NCBI GenBank assembly: GCA_011958945.1
Contig: BLLT01000003.1
Coordinates: 1 to 56,055 of the forward strand
Source of the DNA: Lachnospiraceae bacterium
Lineage (GTDB): Bacteria; Bacillota; Clostridia; Lachnospirales; Lachnospiraceae
Length of the DNA stretch: 56,055 nucleotides
Direction of reading: 5' to 3'
Part shown: positions 8,496-20,594 of the stretch, one piece after another
How the letters are laid out: every line of letters starts with the position of its first letter
Numbering within the stretch: position 1 is the stretch's first letter
Translations under genes and position numbers: made by a program
The notes under the pieces: model-generated
The model's input: only the letters and a program-made list of their open reading frames with translations
What the model was told of the DNA's origin: nothing
Databases searched by the model: none

Positions 8496-8525
8496 AATCT
8501 GCCCTTTTGCTACAGGCGAAGCCGG

Positions 8526-8542
8526 AATGCTGAACTGTTACT
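8526..8542. repeat. Copy of a short dispersed motif GCTGAACTGTTAC
   Basis: The sequence GCTGAACTGTTAC occurs here at 8530-8542 and also at 14-26 and 19312-19324, each time in an intergenic region and each time preceded within about 20 bp by GCCG. It looks like one end of a dispersed intergenic repeat of this genome. Confidence 0.5.
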
Positions 8543-8570
8543 ATGGTTAGGGAAAATCCCAAAACATTAA

Positions 8571-8599
8571 TTGACAACTCTCACGTTATATGGTATAGT
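8571..8599 (+). promoter_or_regulatory. Sigma-A-type promoter of the beta-glucoside operon
   Basis: A consensus -35 TTGACA (8571-8576) is separated by exactly 17 bp from -10 TATAGT (8594-8599), the latter preceded by TGG as an extended -10. Transcription should begin near 8606, just upstream of the antiterminator site. Confidence 0.85.
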
Positions 8600-8628
8600 T
8601 GTTATAGATTTGAACGAATGATTTCTGC

Positions 8629-8656
8629 AAGCTTGTGACTATTGTATAGGCAAGAC
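8629..8656 (+). promoter_or_regulatory. Ribonucleic antiterminator (RAT) site
   Basis: The segment AGCTTGTGACTATTGTATAG followed by GCAAGACT matches the RAT pattern of the BglG/SacY/LicT family (TTGTTACT, short spacer, AGGCAAAAC). Its 3' end overlaps the first arm of the terminator at 8652-8706, so protein binding here would block terminator folding. Confidence 0.75.
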
Positions 8657-8706
8657 TTGATATTACATGTGTATTTGATATGCATGTAATAACAAGTCTT
8701 TTTTTT
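8652..8706 (+). terminator. Conditional terminator controlled by the RAT
   Basis: An 18-bp nearly perfect stem (AAGACTTGATATTACATG pairing with CATGTAATAACAAGTCTT, one mismatch) with a 13-nt loop is followed by a run of T. With the RAT it forms a mutually exclusive pair upstream of the operon. Confidence 0.85.
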
Positions 8707-8708
8707 AT

Positions 8709-8731
8709 ATTATAGGAAATTACGCCACAGC
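8709..8731. repeat. Dispersed repeat, partial copy (ATAGGAAATTACGCCACAG)
   Basis: TATTATAGGAAATTACGCCA continuing to CAG is found again at 27789-27811, and as a variant on the minus strand at the pyrG stop (14916-14898). All copies lie between genes. This one comes just before the antiterminator gene. Confidence 0.6.
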
Positions 8732-8778
8732 GATGTAAACAACGTGTTTTTTGGACAGATGAAGGCAGCTGAAAGGGC

Positions 8779-9651
8779 ATGGTTATCAATATGAGTCCTA
8801 GAAGATGGGTGATAAAAAAAGCGATAAGCAATAACGTGGTATGTGCTCGGAACGAACGCAACCAGGAACGGATTTTGGTAGGAAAAGGTATCGGTTTTAA
8901 GACGAAAGCCGGGGATGAAGTGGACTTGGCAAATGTGGAAAAAGAGTACTTTTTAAAATCCAAAAATATAACGGGCAAGCTTTATGCCCTGCTGGCACAG
9001 ACTCCGGAAGTTTATATGGAAATTGCGGACGAGATTTTGAAACGGGCACAGGAAGCTTTAAAGAGCGAACTGGACGAATCGCTGCTTTTGCATCTGATTG
9101 ACCACATTTCTTTTGCAGTATCCCGGATGGAACAAGGGTTGGAATTTAAAAATGTATTGCTGGCGGAAATCAGGAATTTTTATCCGAAGGAATTCGAGGT
9201 GGCCAGATATGCCCTGTCTTTGATTAAAGGGAAAACGGGGGCAGCTCTTCCGGAGGATGAGGCGGGCTCTATAGCAATGCATATCGTCAATGCGGAATTT
9301 TGCTATCAGGATATAAATGGCTCCGTTCGGATGACAGAACTGATTCAGAAAATCATAAAAATAGTGCGTTACCAATATCAGATGAATTTCGATGAGGAAT
9401 CCATACATTTCACACGGTTTGTCACTCATCTGAAATTCTTTGCACAGCGTCTGTTCGGCAGCACTATGCTGGATGAAAATGATTTAGACTTTCAGACTTT
9501 AATCAAGACGCAATATAAAGAGAGTTATGCATGTGCGGAGAAAATCGCCAAATTTATATGGGATGACTATCAGATTGCGGTTCCCGAGGAAGAACTGATT
9601 TATCTGACCGTCTATATACGCAGGATTACAGCGATGGGAACAGAGGAATAG
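8779..9651 (+). CDS. BglG/LicT family transcriptional antiterminator
   Basis: 290 aa (or 286 from the ATG at 8791). An RNA-binding CAT domain fills about residues 1-60 (WVIKKAISNNVVCARN, with VGKGIGFKTKAGDEVD). Two PRD regulatory domains follow, with the conserved histidines in LLHLIDHISFAV and IAMHIVNAEF (PRD1) and FTRFVTHLKFFAQRL and LTVYIRR (PRD2). By family precedent, PTS phosphorylation of the PRDs tunes binding to the RAT at 8629-8656, allowing read-through when beta-glucosides are present. It is the first gene of the operon. Its start region belongs to a recurrent start module discussed in the findings. Confidence 0.94.
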   Translation: MVINMSPRRWVIKKAISNNVVCARNERNQERILVGKGIGFKTKAGDEVDLANVEKEYFLKSKNITGKLYALLAQTPEVYMEIADEILKRAQEALKSELDESLLLHLIDHISFAVSRMEQGLEFKNVLLAEIRNFYPKEFEVARYALSLIKGKTGAALPEDEAGSIAMHIVNAEFCYQDINGSVRMTELIQKIIKIVRYQYQMNFDEESIHFTRFVTHLKFFAQRLFGSTMLDENDLDFQTLIKTQYKESYACAEKIAKFIWDDYQIAVPEEELIYLTVYIRRITAMGTEE

Positions 9652-9822
9652 AGGCTTACTGCAGAAGCCGGATTTCCTTTCCAAATATATGGCGGGAATC
9701 TTTTGGGCAATAACAGGCAGCTGCATGCCCGGAGATGACAACCATGCTGTGGGCAGCGAGACGTCAGGCCTGCAGCATCGCCAGAAATATTTTATAAATC
9801 AGAATAATGATGGAGGTAAGGT

Positions 9823-13115
<3,293 letters not shown>

Positions 13116-13176
13116 AAAGAAATGGCATGAAAGTGCAATGAAGCCTATAGGACTGTGAAAAGTGAAAGAATCAATG

Positions 13177-13225
13177 AAACGGGGCTGCCCTGAGAAACGT
13201 AATTCAGGGGCAGCCCCGTTTGCTT
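13177..13225 (+). terminator. Strong terminator of the beta-glucoside operon
   Basis: AAACGGGGCTGCCCTGA (13177-13193) pairs with TCAGGGGCAGCCCCGTTT (13204-13221) around a 10-nt loop; the T tail is short. It may also help end the minus-strand DUF1846 transcript. Confidence 0.85.
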
Positions 13226-13312
13226 ATGCATACGGGCGTCCAAATGAGATGTATCAGCAAGCTGATGGACGACAGGCGCGGCAAGTAGAGGAAAAGTGAT
13301 TCTGCTGCTCGA
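13222..13312 (+). repeat. Dispersed intergenic repeat, copy A
   Basis: From GCTTATGCATACGGGCGTCC onward the sequence aligns with 27878-27965 (TTTATGCA, then ACGGACGTCCAAATGAAATG, TCAGCAGGCTGACGGACG, a GAGTAG-like block and CGATT). The two copies differ at scattered positions but keep the order of blocks. Confidence 0.65.
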
Positions 13313-13341
13313 TTAAATAATGATAGAAAAAATGCCATAAC

Positions 13342-14823
13342 CTAATGAAACATTCGTTTCGTCTCATAAGTGGGTTCGCAAGTCAGATACATCCCCAATT
13401 TTTTAAAAATATTCACGTCTACGGAAGATAGAATAACCGTAGAATGCACTTCGCACCCTTTCAGCTTAGGCAGCTGTGCCAGGGCTAACCTGGCGGCATC
13501 ATCGCCGGCGGCACTGATAGACAGGGCAATCAGAATTTCATCCGTATGAAGCCTTGGGTTGCGGCTGCCCAGGTAGTCCGTCTTCAGCGCCTGGATTGGC
13601 TCAATAGCGGCTCTGGATACCAGGTGGAGGTTATGGTCAATCCCGCCCAGAGTCTTCAAAGCATTGAGCAGCACGGCAGCGGAAGCACCAAGAAGATCGG
13701 AAGTCTTGCCGGTAATCACCTGTCCGCCGGGAAGCTGGATGGCGGCAGCCGGATGGCCGGTATTTTCCTGCCGCATCATGGCAGCAGGGATGACCTTACG
13801 GTCCTCGCTGGATATAGATGCCTGCTTCATTAACAACTCTAACTTGTATACAATCTCCTTCGCCCCTATGATATCCTTTTTTTGCTCATAAAGGGCCTGA
13901 TAATACCGGCGTATAATTTCCTGTTTGGCCGCTTCCTGACAGGCCTGGTCATCAATAATGCATTTTCCTGCCATATTGACTCCCATATCAGTAGGTGATT
14001 TATAAGGGCTGCTCCCAAGAATCTGCTCGAAGATAGCATTTAAAACAGGGAAAATCTCCACATCTCTATTATAGTTAACCGTAGTCTCCCCATAAGCATC
14101 CAAATGGAAAGGGTCGATCATATTCATGTCATTCAAATCTGCGGTGGCCGCTTCGTAGGCCAAATTTACAGGATGGCGCAGAGGCAGGTTCCAGATAGGG
14201 AAAGTCTCGAATTTGGCATAACCCGCTTTAATCCCCCTCTTATGTTCATGATACAGCTGGGAGAGGCAGGTGGCCATTTTTCCGCTGCCGGGTCCGGGGG
14301 CAGTGATGACGGCCAAGGGCTTGGTGGTTTCGATATAATCATTTTTCCCGTACCCCTCATCGCTGACAATATGGGCAATATTGCTGGGATACCCTTCAAT
14401 AATATAATGAAGATAAGAGCGGATGCCCAGACGGGAAAGGTGCTTGCGGAAATGGTCGGCGGCAGGCTGCCCGGAATACTGTGTGATGACCACGCTTCCC
14501 ACATATAAATCCATGGAACGGAAGGCGTCGATTAGACGCAGCACATCCATGTCATAGGTAATGCCCAAATCCCCCCTGATTTTATTTTTTTCAATGGCAT
14601 CGGCGCTGATGGCGATGATAATTTCGGCCTGTTCCTTTAACTGGAGCAGCATTTTTAATTTGCTGTCCGGCAAAAAGCCGGGCAGGACGCGGGAGGCGTG
14701 GTAATCGTCGAACAGCTTCCCGCCGAATTCCAGATAGAGTTTATTGCCAAACTGGGCAATCCTCTCCCTTATCTGTTCTGACTGCATTTTAAGATATGTA
14801 TCGTTATCAAATCCTATTTTCAT
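13342..14823 (-). CDS. DUF1846 family protein
   Basis: 493 aa. Start placed at MKIGFDNDTYLKMQSEQIRE, where the family begins; the frame also opens at a TTG 30 bp upstream. Recognisable blocks are IIIAISADAIEKNKIRGDLG, VVITQYSGQPAADHFRKHL, and a glycine-rich nucleotide-loop-like AVITAPGPGSGKMATCLSQL. Members are about 500 aa soluble proteins of unknown reaction. It lies just downstream of pyrG on the same strand, with a terminator-like repeat between them. Confidence 0.88.
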   Translation of the reverse strand: MKIGFDNDTYLKMQSEQIRERIAQFGNKLYLEFGGKLFDDYHASRVLPGFLPDSKLKMLLQLKEQAEIIIAISADAIEKNKIRGDLGITYDMDVLRLIDAFRSMDLYVGSVVITQYSGQPAADHFRKHLSRLGIRSYLHYIIEGYPSNIAHIVSDEGYGKNDYIETTKPLAVITAPGPGSGKMATCLSQLYHEHKRGIKAGYAKFETFPIWNLPLRHPVNLAYEAATADLNDMNMIDPFHLDAYGETTVNYNRDVEIFPVLNAIFEQILGSSPYKSPTDMGVNMAGKCIIDDQACQEAAKQEIIRRYYQALYEQKKDIIGAKEIVYKLELLMKQASISSEDRKVIPAAMMRQENTGHPAAAIQLPGGQVITGKTSDLLGASAAVLLNALKTLGGIDHNLHLVSRAAIEPIQALKTDYLGSRNPRLHTDEILIALSISAAGDDAARLALAQLPKLKGCEVHSTVILSSVDVNIFKKLGMYLTCEPTYETKRMFH

Positions 14824-14860
14824 GGTAAAATATATAACCTTTCGTATAAACAATAAAACA

Positions 14861-14882
14861 GAATTGGCCCGGCGGCCAATTC
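14861..14882 (-). terminator. pyrG terminator inside dispersed repeat copy D
   Basis: On the minus strand GAATTGGCC, a 4-base loop and GGCCAATTC are followed by TGTTTTATTG. The same hairpin occurs on the plus strand at 27851-27872 after crh. The surrounding segment (about 14855-14916) is a variant copy of the dispersed repeat and begins at the pyrG stop codon. Confidence 0.7.
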
Positions 14883-14913
14883 TTGGCTACTCACAGCACT
14901 GCGGCGTAATGTC

Positions 14914-16518
14914 CTATTGCAAGGAATCCAATGCAGCAGCAATAAAACCTTTAAACAGCGGATGGGGCCGGTTGGGCCTGGACTTTAACTCGGGATGCGC
15001 CTGGGTGGCGATGAAGAAAGGATGTGACGGAATTTCACACATTTCTACAATACGTCCGTCCGGGGAAAGCCCTGAGAGCTTCATTCCTTTTTCGGTTAAT
15101 ACTGCCCGGTAGTCATTATTGACTTCATAGCGGTGTCTATGCCTTTCATGAATAGTTTCCTGTCCGTAAAGCTGATAAGCCTTGGAGGACTTGTCCAGAA
15201 TACATGGATAGGAGCCAAGGCGCAAAGTGCCGCCGATATCCTCCACCCCGTTCTGGTCCGGCATAAGTGCGATGACAGGGTGGGTGGTATGGGGGTTCAG
15301 TTCCACGCTGTGGGCATCGTGATAGCCGGCTACATTTCGGGCATATTCCACGATGGAAAGCTGCATGCCCAGGCAAAGCCCTAAGAATGGGATGTTGTGT
15401 TCTCTGGCATAGGTAATGGCATGAATCTTGCCATCTATCCCCCTGTCGCCGAACCCTCCGGGAACAAGGATGCCGTTTACCCCGTGGAAAATTTTATCCG
15501 AATTTTCTATTGTAACGGTTTCGGAGTCCACCCATTTAATATTTACTGTGACACGGTTGGAGATGCCGCCGTGTTTTAAGGCTTCCACTACGCTAATATA
15601 AGCATCATGAAGCTGGATATATTTCCCTACAAGGGCAACGGTCACCTCGCCGGAAGGGGAGCGGAGTGAATTTACCATGGAAGTCCAGTCGGAGAGGTCC
15701 GGCTCCGGGCAGGGGAGATGGAGGCATTCGCAGGCAACCTGTGCCAGATTCTCCTTTTCCATTGCCAAAGGTGCTTCGTAAAGGTATTCCACATCCAGGT
15801 TCTGCAGCACATGGTTGCCCGGCACATTGCAAAATAGGGCGATTTTATCCTTTATCCCCTGGGTCAGGGGATATTCGCTCCGGCATACAATGATGTCCGG
15901 GCGGATGCCCATTCCCTGTAATTCCTTTACGCTGGCCTGGGTAGGCTTTGTCTTCATTTCCTGGGAAGCCCGTAAATAGGGAATCAGGGTGACATGAATA
16001 AGGATAGCATTTTCTCTGCCTACCTCGTGCTGAAATTGGCGTATGGATTCCAAAAAGGGCTGGCTTTCGATATCGCCTACGGTGCCGCCCACTTCAATAA
16101 TAGCGATCCGCATATCGGAATCGGTGAAATTCCGGTAAAACCGGCTTTTGATTTCGTTTGTTATATGAGGGATGACCTGAACGGTACCTCCGCCGTAATC
16201 GCCCCGCCGCTCTTTTTGCAGAACGGACCAATAAATTTTGCCGGTGGTGACATTGGCATTTTTTCCCAGGTTTTCATCAATAAACCTTTCGTAATGCCCC
16301 AAATCCAAGTCGGTTTCCGTGCCGTCGTCGGTGACGAATACTTCCCCATGCTGTATGGGGTTCATGGTTCCGGGGTCGATATTGATATAAGGGTCGAATT
16401 TTTGCATGGTTACTTTGTAGCCGCGCGCTTTTAAGAGCCGTCCAAGAGATGCTGCGGTAATTCCTTTTCCTAAGCCGGAAACTACACCGCCCGTTACGAA
16501 TACATATTTTACAGGCAT
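14914..16518 (-). CDS. pyrG: CTP synthase
   Basis: 534 aa from [25 protein letters not shown] lies 5 nt upstream, and the longer frame is rejected. The N-terminal synthetase domain contains the P-loop-like [17 protein letters not shown] and the Mg/CTP motif [20 protein letters not shown]. The C-terminal glutamine amidotransferase domain has nucleophile Cys in [20 protein letters not shown] and the His/Glu pair in THPVIA and HRHRYEVN. It makes CTP from UTP, ATP and glutamine in the cytoplasm. Its start is divergent from ftsH. Confidence 0.97.
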   Translation of the reverse strand: MPVKYVFVTGGVVSGLGKGITAASLGRLLKARGYKVTMQKFDPYINIDPGTMNPIQHGEVFVTDDGTETDLDLGHYERFIDENLGKNANVTTGKIYWSVLQKERRGDYGGGTVQVIPHITNEIKSRFYRNFTDSDMRIAIIEVGGTVGDIESQPFLESIRQFQHEVGRENAILIHVTLIPYLRASQEMKTKPTQASVKELQGMGIRPDIIVCRSEYPLTQGIKDKIALFCNVPGNHVLQNLDVEYLYEAPLAMEKENLAQVACECLHLPCPEPDLSDWTSMVNSLRSPSGEVTVALVGKYIQLHDAYISVVEALKHGGISNRVTVNIKWVDSETVTIENSDKIFHGVNGILVPGGFGDRGIDGKIHAITYAREHNIPFLGLCLGMQLSIVEYARNVAGYHDAHSVELNPHTTHPVIALMPDQNGVEDIGGTLRLGSYPCILDKSSKAYQLYGQETIHERHRHRYEVNNDYRAVLTEKGMKLSGLSPDGRIVEMCEIPSHPFFIATQAHPELKSRPNRPHPLFKGFIAAALDSLQ

Positions 16519-16695
16519 TATTCCCTCATTTCTGCGCTGCTTTGGGCATATGCCAGGTTTATAGGGCAGCGCTGACATAAACCTGGCAATCAATAACTTA
16601 TGTATTATACAATGATTAATAGCTAAAAATCTACTGTTTCCAAGAAAAAATTTAGAAATCTTTTATACATGATAAAATAATTTATAATTATCTTA

Positions 16696-16724
16696 TTGAT
16701 TTCTCAAACATCAATCCCTATAAT
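16696..16724 (+). promoter_or_regulatory. ftsH promoter
   Basis: -35 TTGATT (16696-16701), exactly 17 bp, then consensus -10 TATAAT (16719-16724). The expected start near 16731 gives a leader of about 70 nt and makes the ATG-like codon at 16732 too early to use. Confidence 0.85.
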
Positions 16725-16800
16725 AAGATAAGTGACCGCATTACCGGATTCAGGTGTCAAAAAACCTGTCCACAAATGCAGTGCAGAAATGAGGAGAATT

Positions 16801-19170
16801 ATGGATGATAACAATTTAAACCAATACGATGGCGGAGGATATAATAACGGCAATCGTGGAGGGAATCAGAATAATAATGGAAAGGGAGGCCCCGGGAGGA
16901 ACGGGGATGATCCAAAAAAGCAGAGTATTTTTTTGCTGCTGCTGGCGTTCCTCATCACTCTTCTATGCATGAGTTATTTTATGAAAGCGCTGACAGGGAA
17001 TTCCGAGCAGGAAGTCACCTACAACCGCTTTGTAGAGATGGTGGAAAACGGCGAGGTGGAGAGCGTAAAGATAGAATCGGACCGCATCAGCATTTACCCA
17101 AAAAAGGATGAGGAAAAAGTGGGGTTGTATGCGATGCCCACGGTTACGTATTATACGGGGCGGATATCCGATGAAAACCTGACGCAGCGCCTGTTGGATA
17201 ATGATGTGGATGTGAACGGGGTGGTTCCCGATGGCTCGGGGATGATCCTTTCGATTATCTTGACCTATGTGGTGCCGATGCTGCTGCTGTGGCTGATTCT
17301 CAGCCTGCTGTTTAGAAAGATGACCAAAAGCGGCGGCGGAGTCATGGGTGTCGGAAAAAGCAATGCGAAAGTATACGTGGAAAAGGAAACCGGTGTCACA
17401 TTTAAAGATGTGGCCGGGGAAGACGAAGCGAAAGAATCTTTACAGGAAGTGGTGGATTTTTTGCATAATCCGGGTAAATATGCAAAAATCGGTGCAAAGC
17501 TGCCCAAAGGTGCCCTTTTAGTAGGCCCTCCTGGAACGGGCAAAACATTGCTGGCAAAAGCGGTGGCCGGGGAAGCCCATGTACCGTTTTTCTCCCTGGC
17601 GGGTTCGGATTTTATAGAATTATATGTGGGGGTAGGCGCTTCCAGGGTGAGGGATTTGTTCAAAGAAGCCACTAAAAATGCCCCGTGTATTATATTCATC
17701 GATGAAATTGATGCCATTGGGCGCAGCCGTGATTCCAAATACGGCGGAGGAAACGAGGAAAGGGAACAGACGCTGAACCAGCTGTTGTCGGAGATGGACG
17801 GTTTTGATACGTCCAAGGGTATTTTGATTCTGGGTGCTACTAACAGGCCTGAGATTTTGGATAAGGCATTGTTGCGTCCGGGGCGTTTTGACAGAAGAAT
17901 TATCGTGGATAAACCGGATTTGAAAGGCCGCGTGGAGATTCTGAAAGTGCATGCGAAGGACGTGCTCATGGATGACAGTGTGGATTTGGATGCGATAGCG
18001 CTGGCAACCAGCGGTGCTGTAGGCGCGGATTTGGCCAATATGATCAATGAGGCGGCTATCAATGCGGTGCAAAGGGGCAGGAATCATGTATGCCAGCAGG
18101 ATTTGTTCGAAGCGGTGGAGCAGGTTCTGGTAGGAAAAGAAAAGAAAGACCGTATTATGAGCAAAGAGGAGCGGAAAATCGTATCCTACCATGAGGTGGG
18201 TCATGCCCTTCTCAGCGCTTTGCAGAAAAATTCCGAGCCTGTACAGAAAATTACAATAGTGCCAAGGACCATGGGGGCATTAGGTTATGTAATGCAGGTG
18301 CCGGAGGAAGAAAAATATTTGAATACGAAAGCGGAACTGCATGATATGCTGGTGGGATATCTGGGCGGCCGCGCGGCGGAAGAAATTGTCTTCGATACGG
18401 TAACAACAGGGGCGGCCAACGATATAGAGAAGGCCACTAACATTGCCAAAAATATGGTGACCCGCTTCGGTATGAGCGATAAATTTGGTCTGATGGGCTT
18501 AGCCACTATAGAAAATGAATATCTGGGCGGCGGTGCGAGATTAAGCTGCAGCGACGTAACAGCTGCGGATGTGGATACGGAAGTAATGCAAATCCTGAAG
18601 GAATGCTATGAGGAAGCGAAACAGCTTTTATCGGAAAACAGGGAACTGATGGATAAGCTGGCGGCGCATTTGATAGAGAAAGAAACGATTACCGGCAAAG
18701 AGTTTATGAAGATATACCGGGCAGAAAAAGGCCTCCCCGAGCCGGAAGAAGGCGAGGAGGGGAAGACGGCGGACAACGCCGGAAGGATTGGGGAGAAAAC
18801 GGATGGAAACCAGTCCGGTGGGAATTCGTCAGCAGAAGCAGTAAACGATGAGAAAAGAGAGGATGACAGTCAGACGGCAGGGGAAATGCCAGAAAACGAG
18901 AATAAAGCAGAGGACAATTTTTTCAGCAAGGCAATTACCATTGAGCAGGAAAAAATAAGGGATAGCTTCTGGGATTCCGATAAAGGAAGCGAAGGGCTGT
19001 TTGCGGGAAGCCAGGAAGGAAATGGGGGAAGCAGCGGCCGCTTTGCGGATGAAGGGAACGGCCAGGAAACTGAGGATGAGTCCGGGAGAAATGATAACAA
19101 TTCAGACCAAAACCAGGGCGATGAACCGGTAGGGCGTTTCTCTAACACTACAGGGAATTTTGGCGGGTAA
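16801..19170 (+). CDS. ftsH: ATP-dependent zinc metalloprotease FtsH
   Basis: 789 aa. Start at 16801 follows GAGGAG at 16791-16796. A glycine/asparagine-rich N-terminus (about 1-38) precedes TM1 (SIFLLLLAFLITLLCMSYFM); an extracytoplasmic domain and TM2 (IILTYVVPMLLLWLILSLLF) follow. AAA domain: Walker A GPPGTGKT at about 241, Walker B IIFIDEIDAIGRS, and the second-region-of-homology arginines in LRPGRFDRR. Zinc motif HEVGH at 464-468, where Val replaces the common Ala. A hydrophilic acidic tail of about 140 residues makes it longer than the usual 600-650 aa. It degrades misassembled membrane and some regulatory proteins. Confidence 0.96.
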   Translation: MDDNNLNQYDGGGYNNGNRGGNQNNNGKGGPGRNGDDPKKQSIFLLLLAFLITLLCMSYFMKALTGNSEQEVTYNRFVEMVENGEVESVKIESDRISIYPKKDEEKVGLYAMPTVTYYTGRISDENLTQRLLDNDVDVNGVVPDGSGMILSIILTYVVPMLLLWLILSLLFRKMTKSGGGVMGVGKSNAKVYVEKETGVTFKDVAGEDEAKESLQEVVDFLHNPGKYAKIGAKLPKGALLVGPPGTGKTLLAKAVAGEAHVPFFSLAGSDFIELYVGVGASRVRDLFKEATKNAPCIIFIDEIDAIGRSRDSKYGGGNEEREQTLNQLLSEMDGFDTSKGILILGATNRPEILDKALLRPGRFDRRIIVDKPDLKGRVEILKVHAKDVLMDDSVDLDAIALATSGAVGADLANMINEAAINAVQRGRNHVCQQDLFEAVEQVLVGKEKKDRIMSKEERKIVSYHEVGHALLSALQKNSEPVQKITIVPRTMGALGYVMQVPEEEKYLNTKAELHDMLVGYLGGRAAEEIVFDTVTTGAANDIEKATNIAKNMVTRFGMSDKFGLMGLATIENEYLGGGARLSCSDVTAADVDTEVMQILKECYEEAKQLLSENRELMDKLAAHLIEKETITGKEFMKIYRAEKGLPEPEEGEEGKTADNAGRIGEKTDGNQSGGNSSAEAVNDEKREDDSQTAGEMPENENKAEDNFFSKAITIEQEKIRDSFWDSDKGSEGLFAGSQEGNGGSSGRFADEGNGQETEDESGRNDNNSDQNQGDEPVGRFSNTTGNFGG

Positions 19171-19209
19171 AATTACGAAACGGAATAGGGTGAATGAATA
19201 AAGCCTGTG

Positions 19210-19301
19210 TCCGGCGGCAGATATTGTAGCTGTTTGCGGTGTTGTGCAGATGTTTTTGCAAAACAGAGACAAACAGAAAGCAACAGTATTCAGCCGCCGG
19301 A
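19210..19301. repeat. 92-bp imperfect inverted repeat element
   Basis: TCCGGCGGC (19210-19218) and GCCGCCGGA (19293-19301) are perfect ends. The interior also folds back imperfectly (TGTAGCTGTTTG against CAAACAGAAAGCAACA). It could be a REP-like element and may end the ftsH transcript. A copy of GCTGAACTGTTAC follows at 19312. Confidence 0.5.
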
Positions 19302-19353
19302 TTTACATTGGGCTGAACTGTTACTGGATTAGTGTATTTTTCGTATAAAGTCA

Positions 19354-19390
19354 TTGACGGTGTATATACCATTGTATATACTGAATATAC
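19354..19390 (+). promoter_or_regulatory. mazEF promoter with overlapping palindromic operator
   Basis: -35 TTGACG (19354-19359), 17 bp, -10 TATACT (19377-19382). Two copies of the self-complementary octamer GTATATAC (19362-19369 and 19374-19381) and a partial third (GAATATAC, 19383-19390) overlap the spacer and -10, the position expected for autorepression by the antitoxin. Confidence 0.7.
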
Positions 19391-19406
19391 AAAAGGAGAT
19401 GGTTTT

Positions 19407-19652
19407 ATGCAAGCAACGATACAAAAATGGGGCAATTCACAGGGGATAAGGATACCAAAATCATTTCTTGAAGCATTGGGAATGATGGAAAATGATCTTG
19501 TGGAACTTAACAGGATTGATGATAATATTGTTATTACAAAAGTGAAAGAGAAAAAAGAACTTACCTTGGAAGATATATTCAAAGATTATGACGGAGAATA
19601 TGCAGCAGAAGAATTTGACTGGGGTTCTCCTGTTGGGAAGGAAGTGTGGTAA
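19407..19652 (+). CDS. mazE: MazE/AbrB-type antitoxin
   Basis: 81 aa, start fixed by AAAGGAGAT 6 nt upstream. N-terminal swapped-hairpin DNA-binding domain: MQATIQKWGNSQGIRIPKSF with the family's RIPK element. The acidic C-terminus (KDYDGEYAAEEFDWGSPVG) is the usual toxin-neutralising tail. It overlaps the toxin gene by one base (TAATG), implying coupled translation. It most likely represses its own promoter at 19354-19390. The pair sits in a small accessory patch between ftsH and uvrC. Confidence 0.88.
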   Translation: MQATIQKWGNSQGIRIPKSFLEALGMMENDLVELNRIDDNIVITKVKEKKELTLEDIFKDYDGEYAAEEFDWGSPVGKEVW

Positions 19653-19978
19653 TGTATAATCCGGAACAGGGGGATATAGTATTTTTGGATTTTAGTCCAC
19701 AATCCGGACATGAGCGGGCAGAAAGAAGACCTGGAGTAGTAATCAGTAATGAACAGTTTTCTATAAGAACTAAATTTGCTGTGGTGTGCCCGATTACGAA
19801 TACAAGCAGCAAATTTCCGCTGCATATCCCTTTAGATCATAGAACAAAAACAACAGGTGTGATATTGACAGAACATATGAAGTGTTTGGATGTAATCGGT
19901 AGGAATATTCAGTTTGTAGAGAAAATGCCAACAGATTTACTTAAAAAAACATTGGCATATGTAAAAGCATTTTTCTGA
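19652..19978 (+). CDS. mazF: MazF/PemK-type mRNA interferase toxin
   Basis: 108 aa. Start taken at the ATG overlapping the antitoxin stop, with GGAAGGAAG upstream; a GTG two codons earlier is possible. Signature blocks are GDIVFLDFSPQSGHERAERR (catalytic Arg region), RPGVVISNEQF, CPITNT and the C-terminal LTEHMKCLD. Family members cut single-stranded mRNA at short motifs when freed from the antitoxin. All family blocks are present, so it looks intact. Confidence 0.9.
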   Translation: MYNPEQGDIVFLDFSPQSGHERAERRPGVVISNEQFSIRTKFAVVCPITNTSSKFPLHIPLDHRTKTTGVILTEHMKCLDVIGRNIQFVEKMPTDLLKKTLAYVKAFF

Positions 19979-20045
19979 TAGATTTAGGATGGCTTATTAG
20001 TTGCCTTTTCGGAAAGGTAGTTGAAATAAAATGGAGGTAGATCGG

Positions 20046-20579
20046 ATGGATACAGCAAAAAAAATAGAATCCTACACAATTGATGATATCTACGCGCTGC
20101 CGGATGGAGAGAGGGCAGAACTGATTGATGGGAAAATTTATTACATGGCACCGCCAAGTACAAGACATCAAAGATTGGTTTCTGATTTACATTATCAGAT
20201 AAAAGACTTTATTAAGCGGAATCATGGTGAGTGCGAAGCGTTTCCGGCCCCATTTGCTGTATTTCTGAATGAAAATGATAAAAACTATGTCGAGCCGGAT
20301 ATATCTGTTATCTGTGACAAAAATAAGATTACGGATAAAGGGTGTAATGGCGCGCCGGATTGGGTGATTGAAATTGTTTCGCCAAGCAGTAAACAAATGG
20401 ATTATTATAAGAAACTGTTTAAATATCGGACAGCGGGAGTTAGAGAATATTGGGTCGTAGATCCCGAAAGAGAACTTGTGACAGTATATAACTTTGAAAA
20501 AGATAGTATGGAAGAATATTCTTTTGATAAAGATCTGCCAGTGGGAATTTACGAAGGAGTATCATTAAAAATAGAGTAG
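20046..20579 (+). CDS. Uma2 family (DUF820) endonuclease-like protein
   Basis: 177 aa. Start set at the ATG 7 nt after GGAGGT; the upstream ATG at 20031 overlaps that site. Blocks: YTIDDIYALPDGERAELIDG, VEPDISVICD, APDWVIEIVSPSS and YRTAGVREYWVVDPE, giving the PD-(D/E)XK-like pattern of the family. Uma2 proteins are putative nucleases common as scattered accessory genes in Clostridia and cyanobacteria; the substrate is unknown. Only 67 bp separate it from mazF, and it ends 15 bp before uvrC. Confidence 0.85.
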   Translation: MDTAKKIESYTIDDIYALPDGERAELIDGKIYYMAPPSTRHQRLVSDLHYQIKDFIKRNHGECEAFPAPFAVFLNENDKNYVEPDISVICDKNKITDKGCNGAPDWVIEIVSPSSKQMDYYKKLFKYRTAGVREYWVVDPERELVTVYNFEKDSMEEYSFDKDLPVGIYEGVSLKIE

Positions 20580-20594
20580 AATAGGAAGTTCTAT

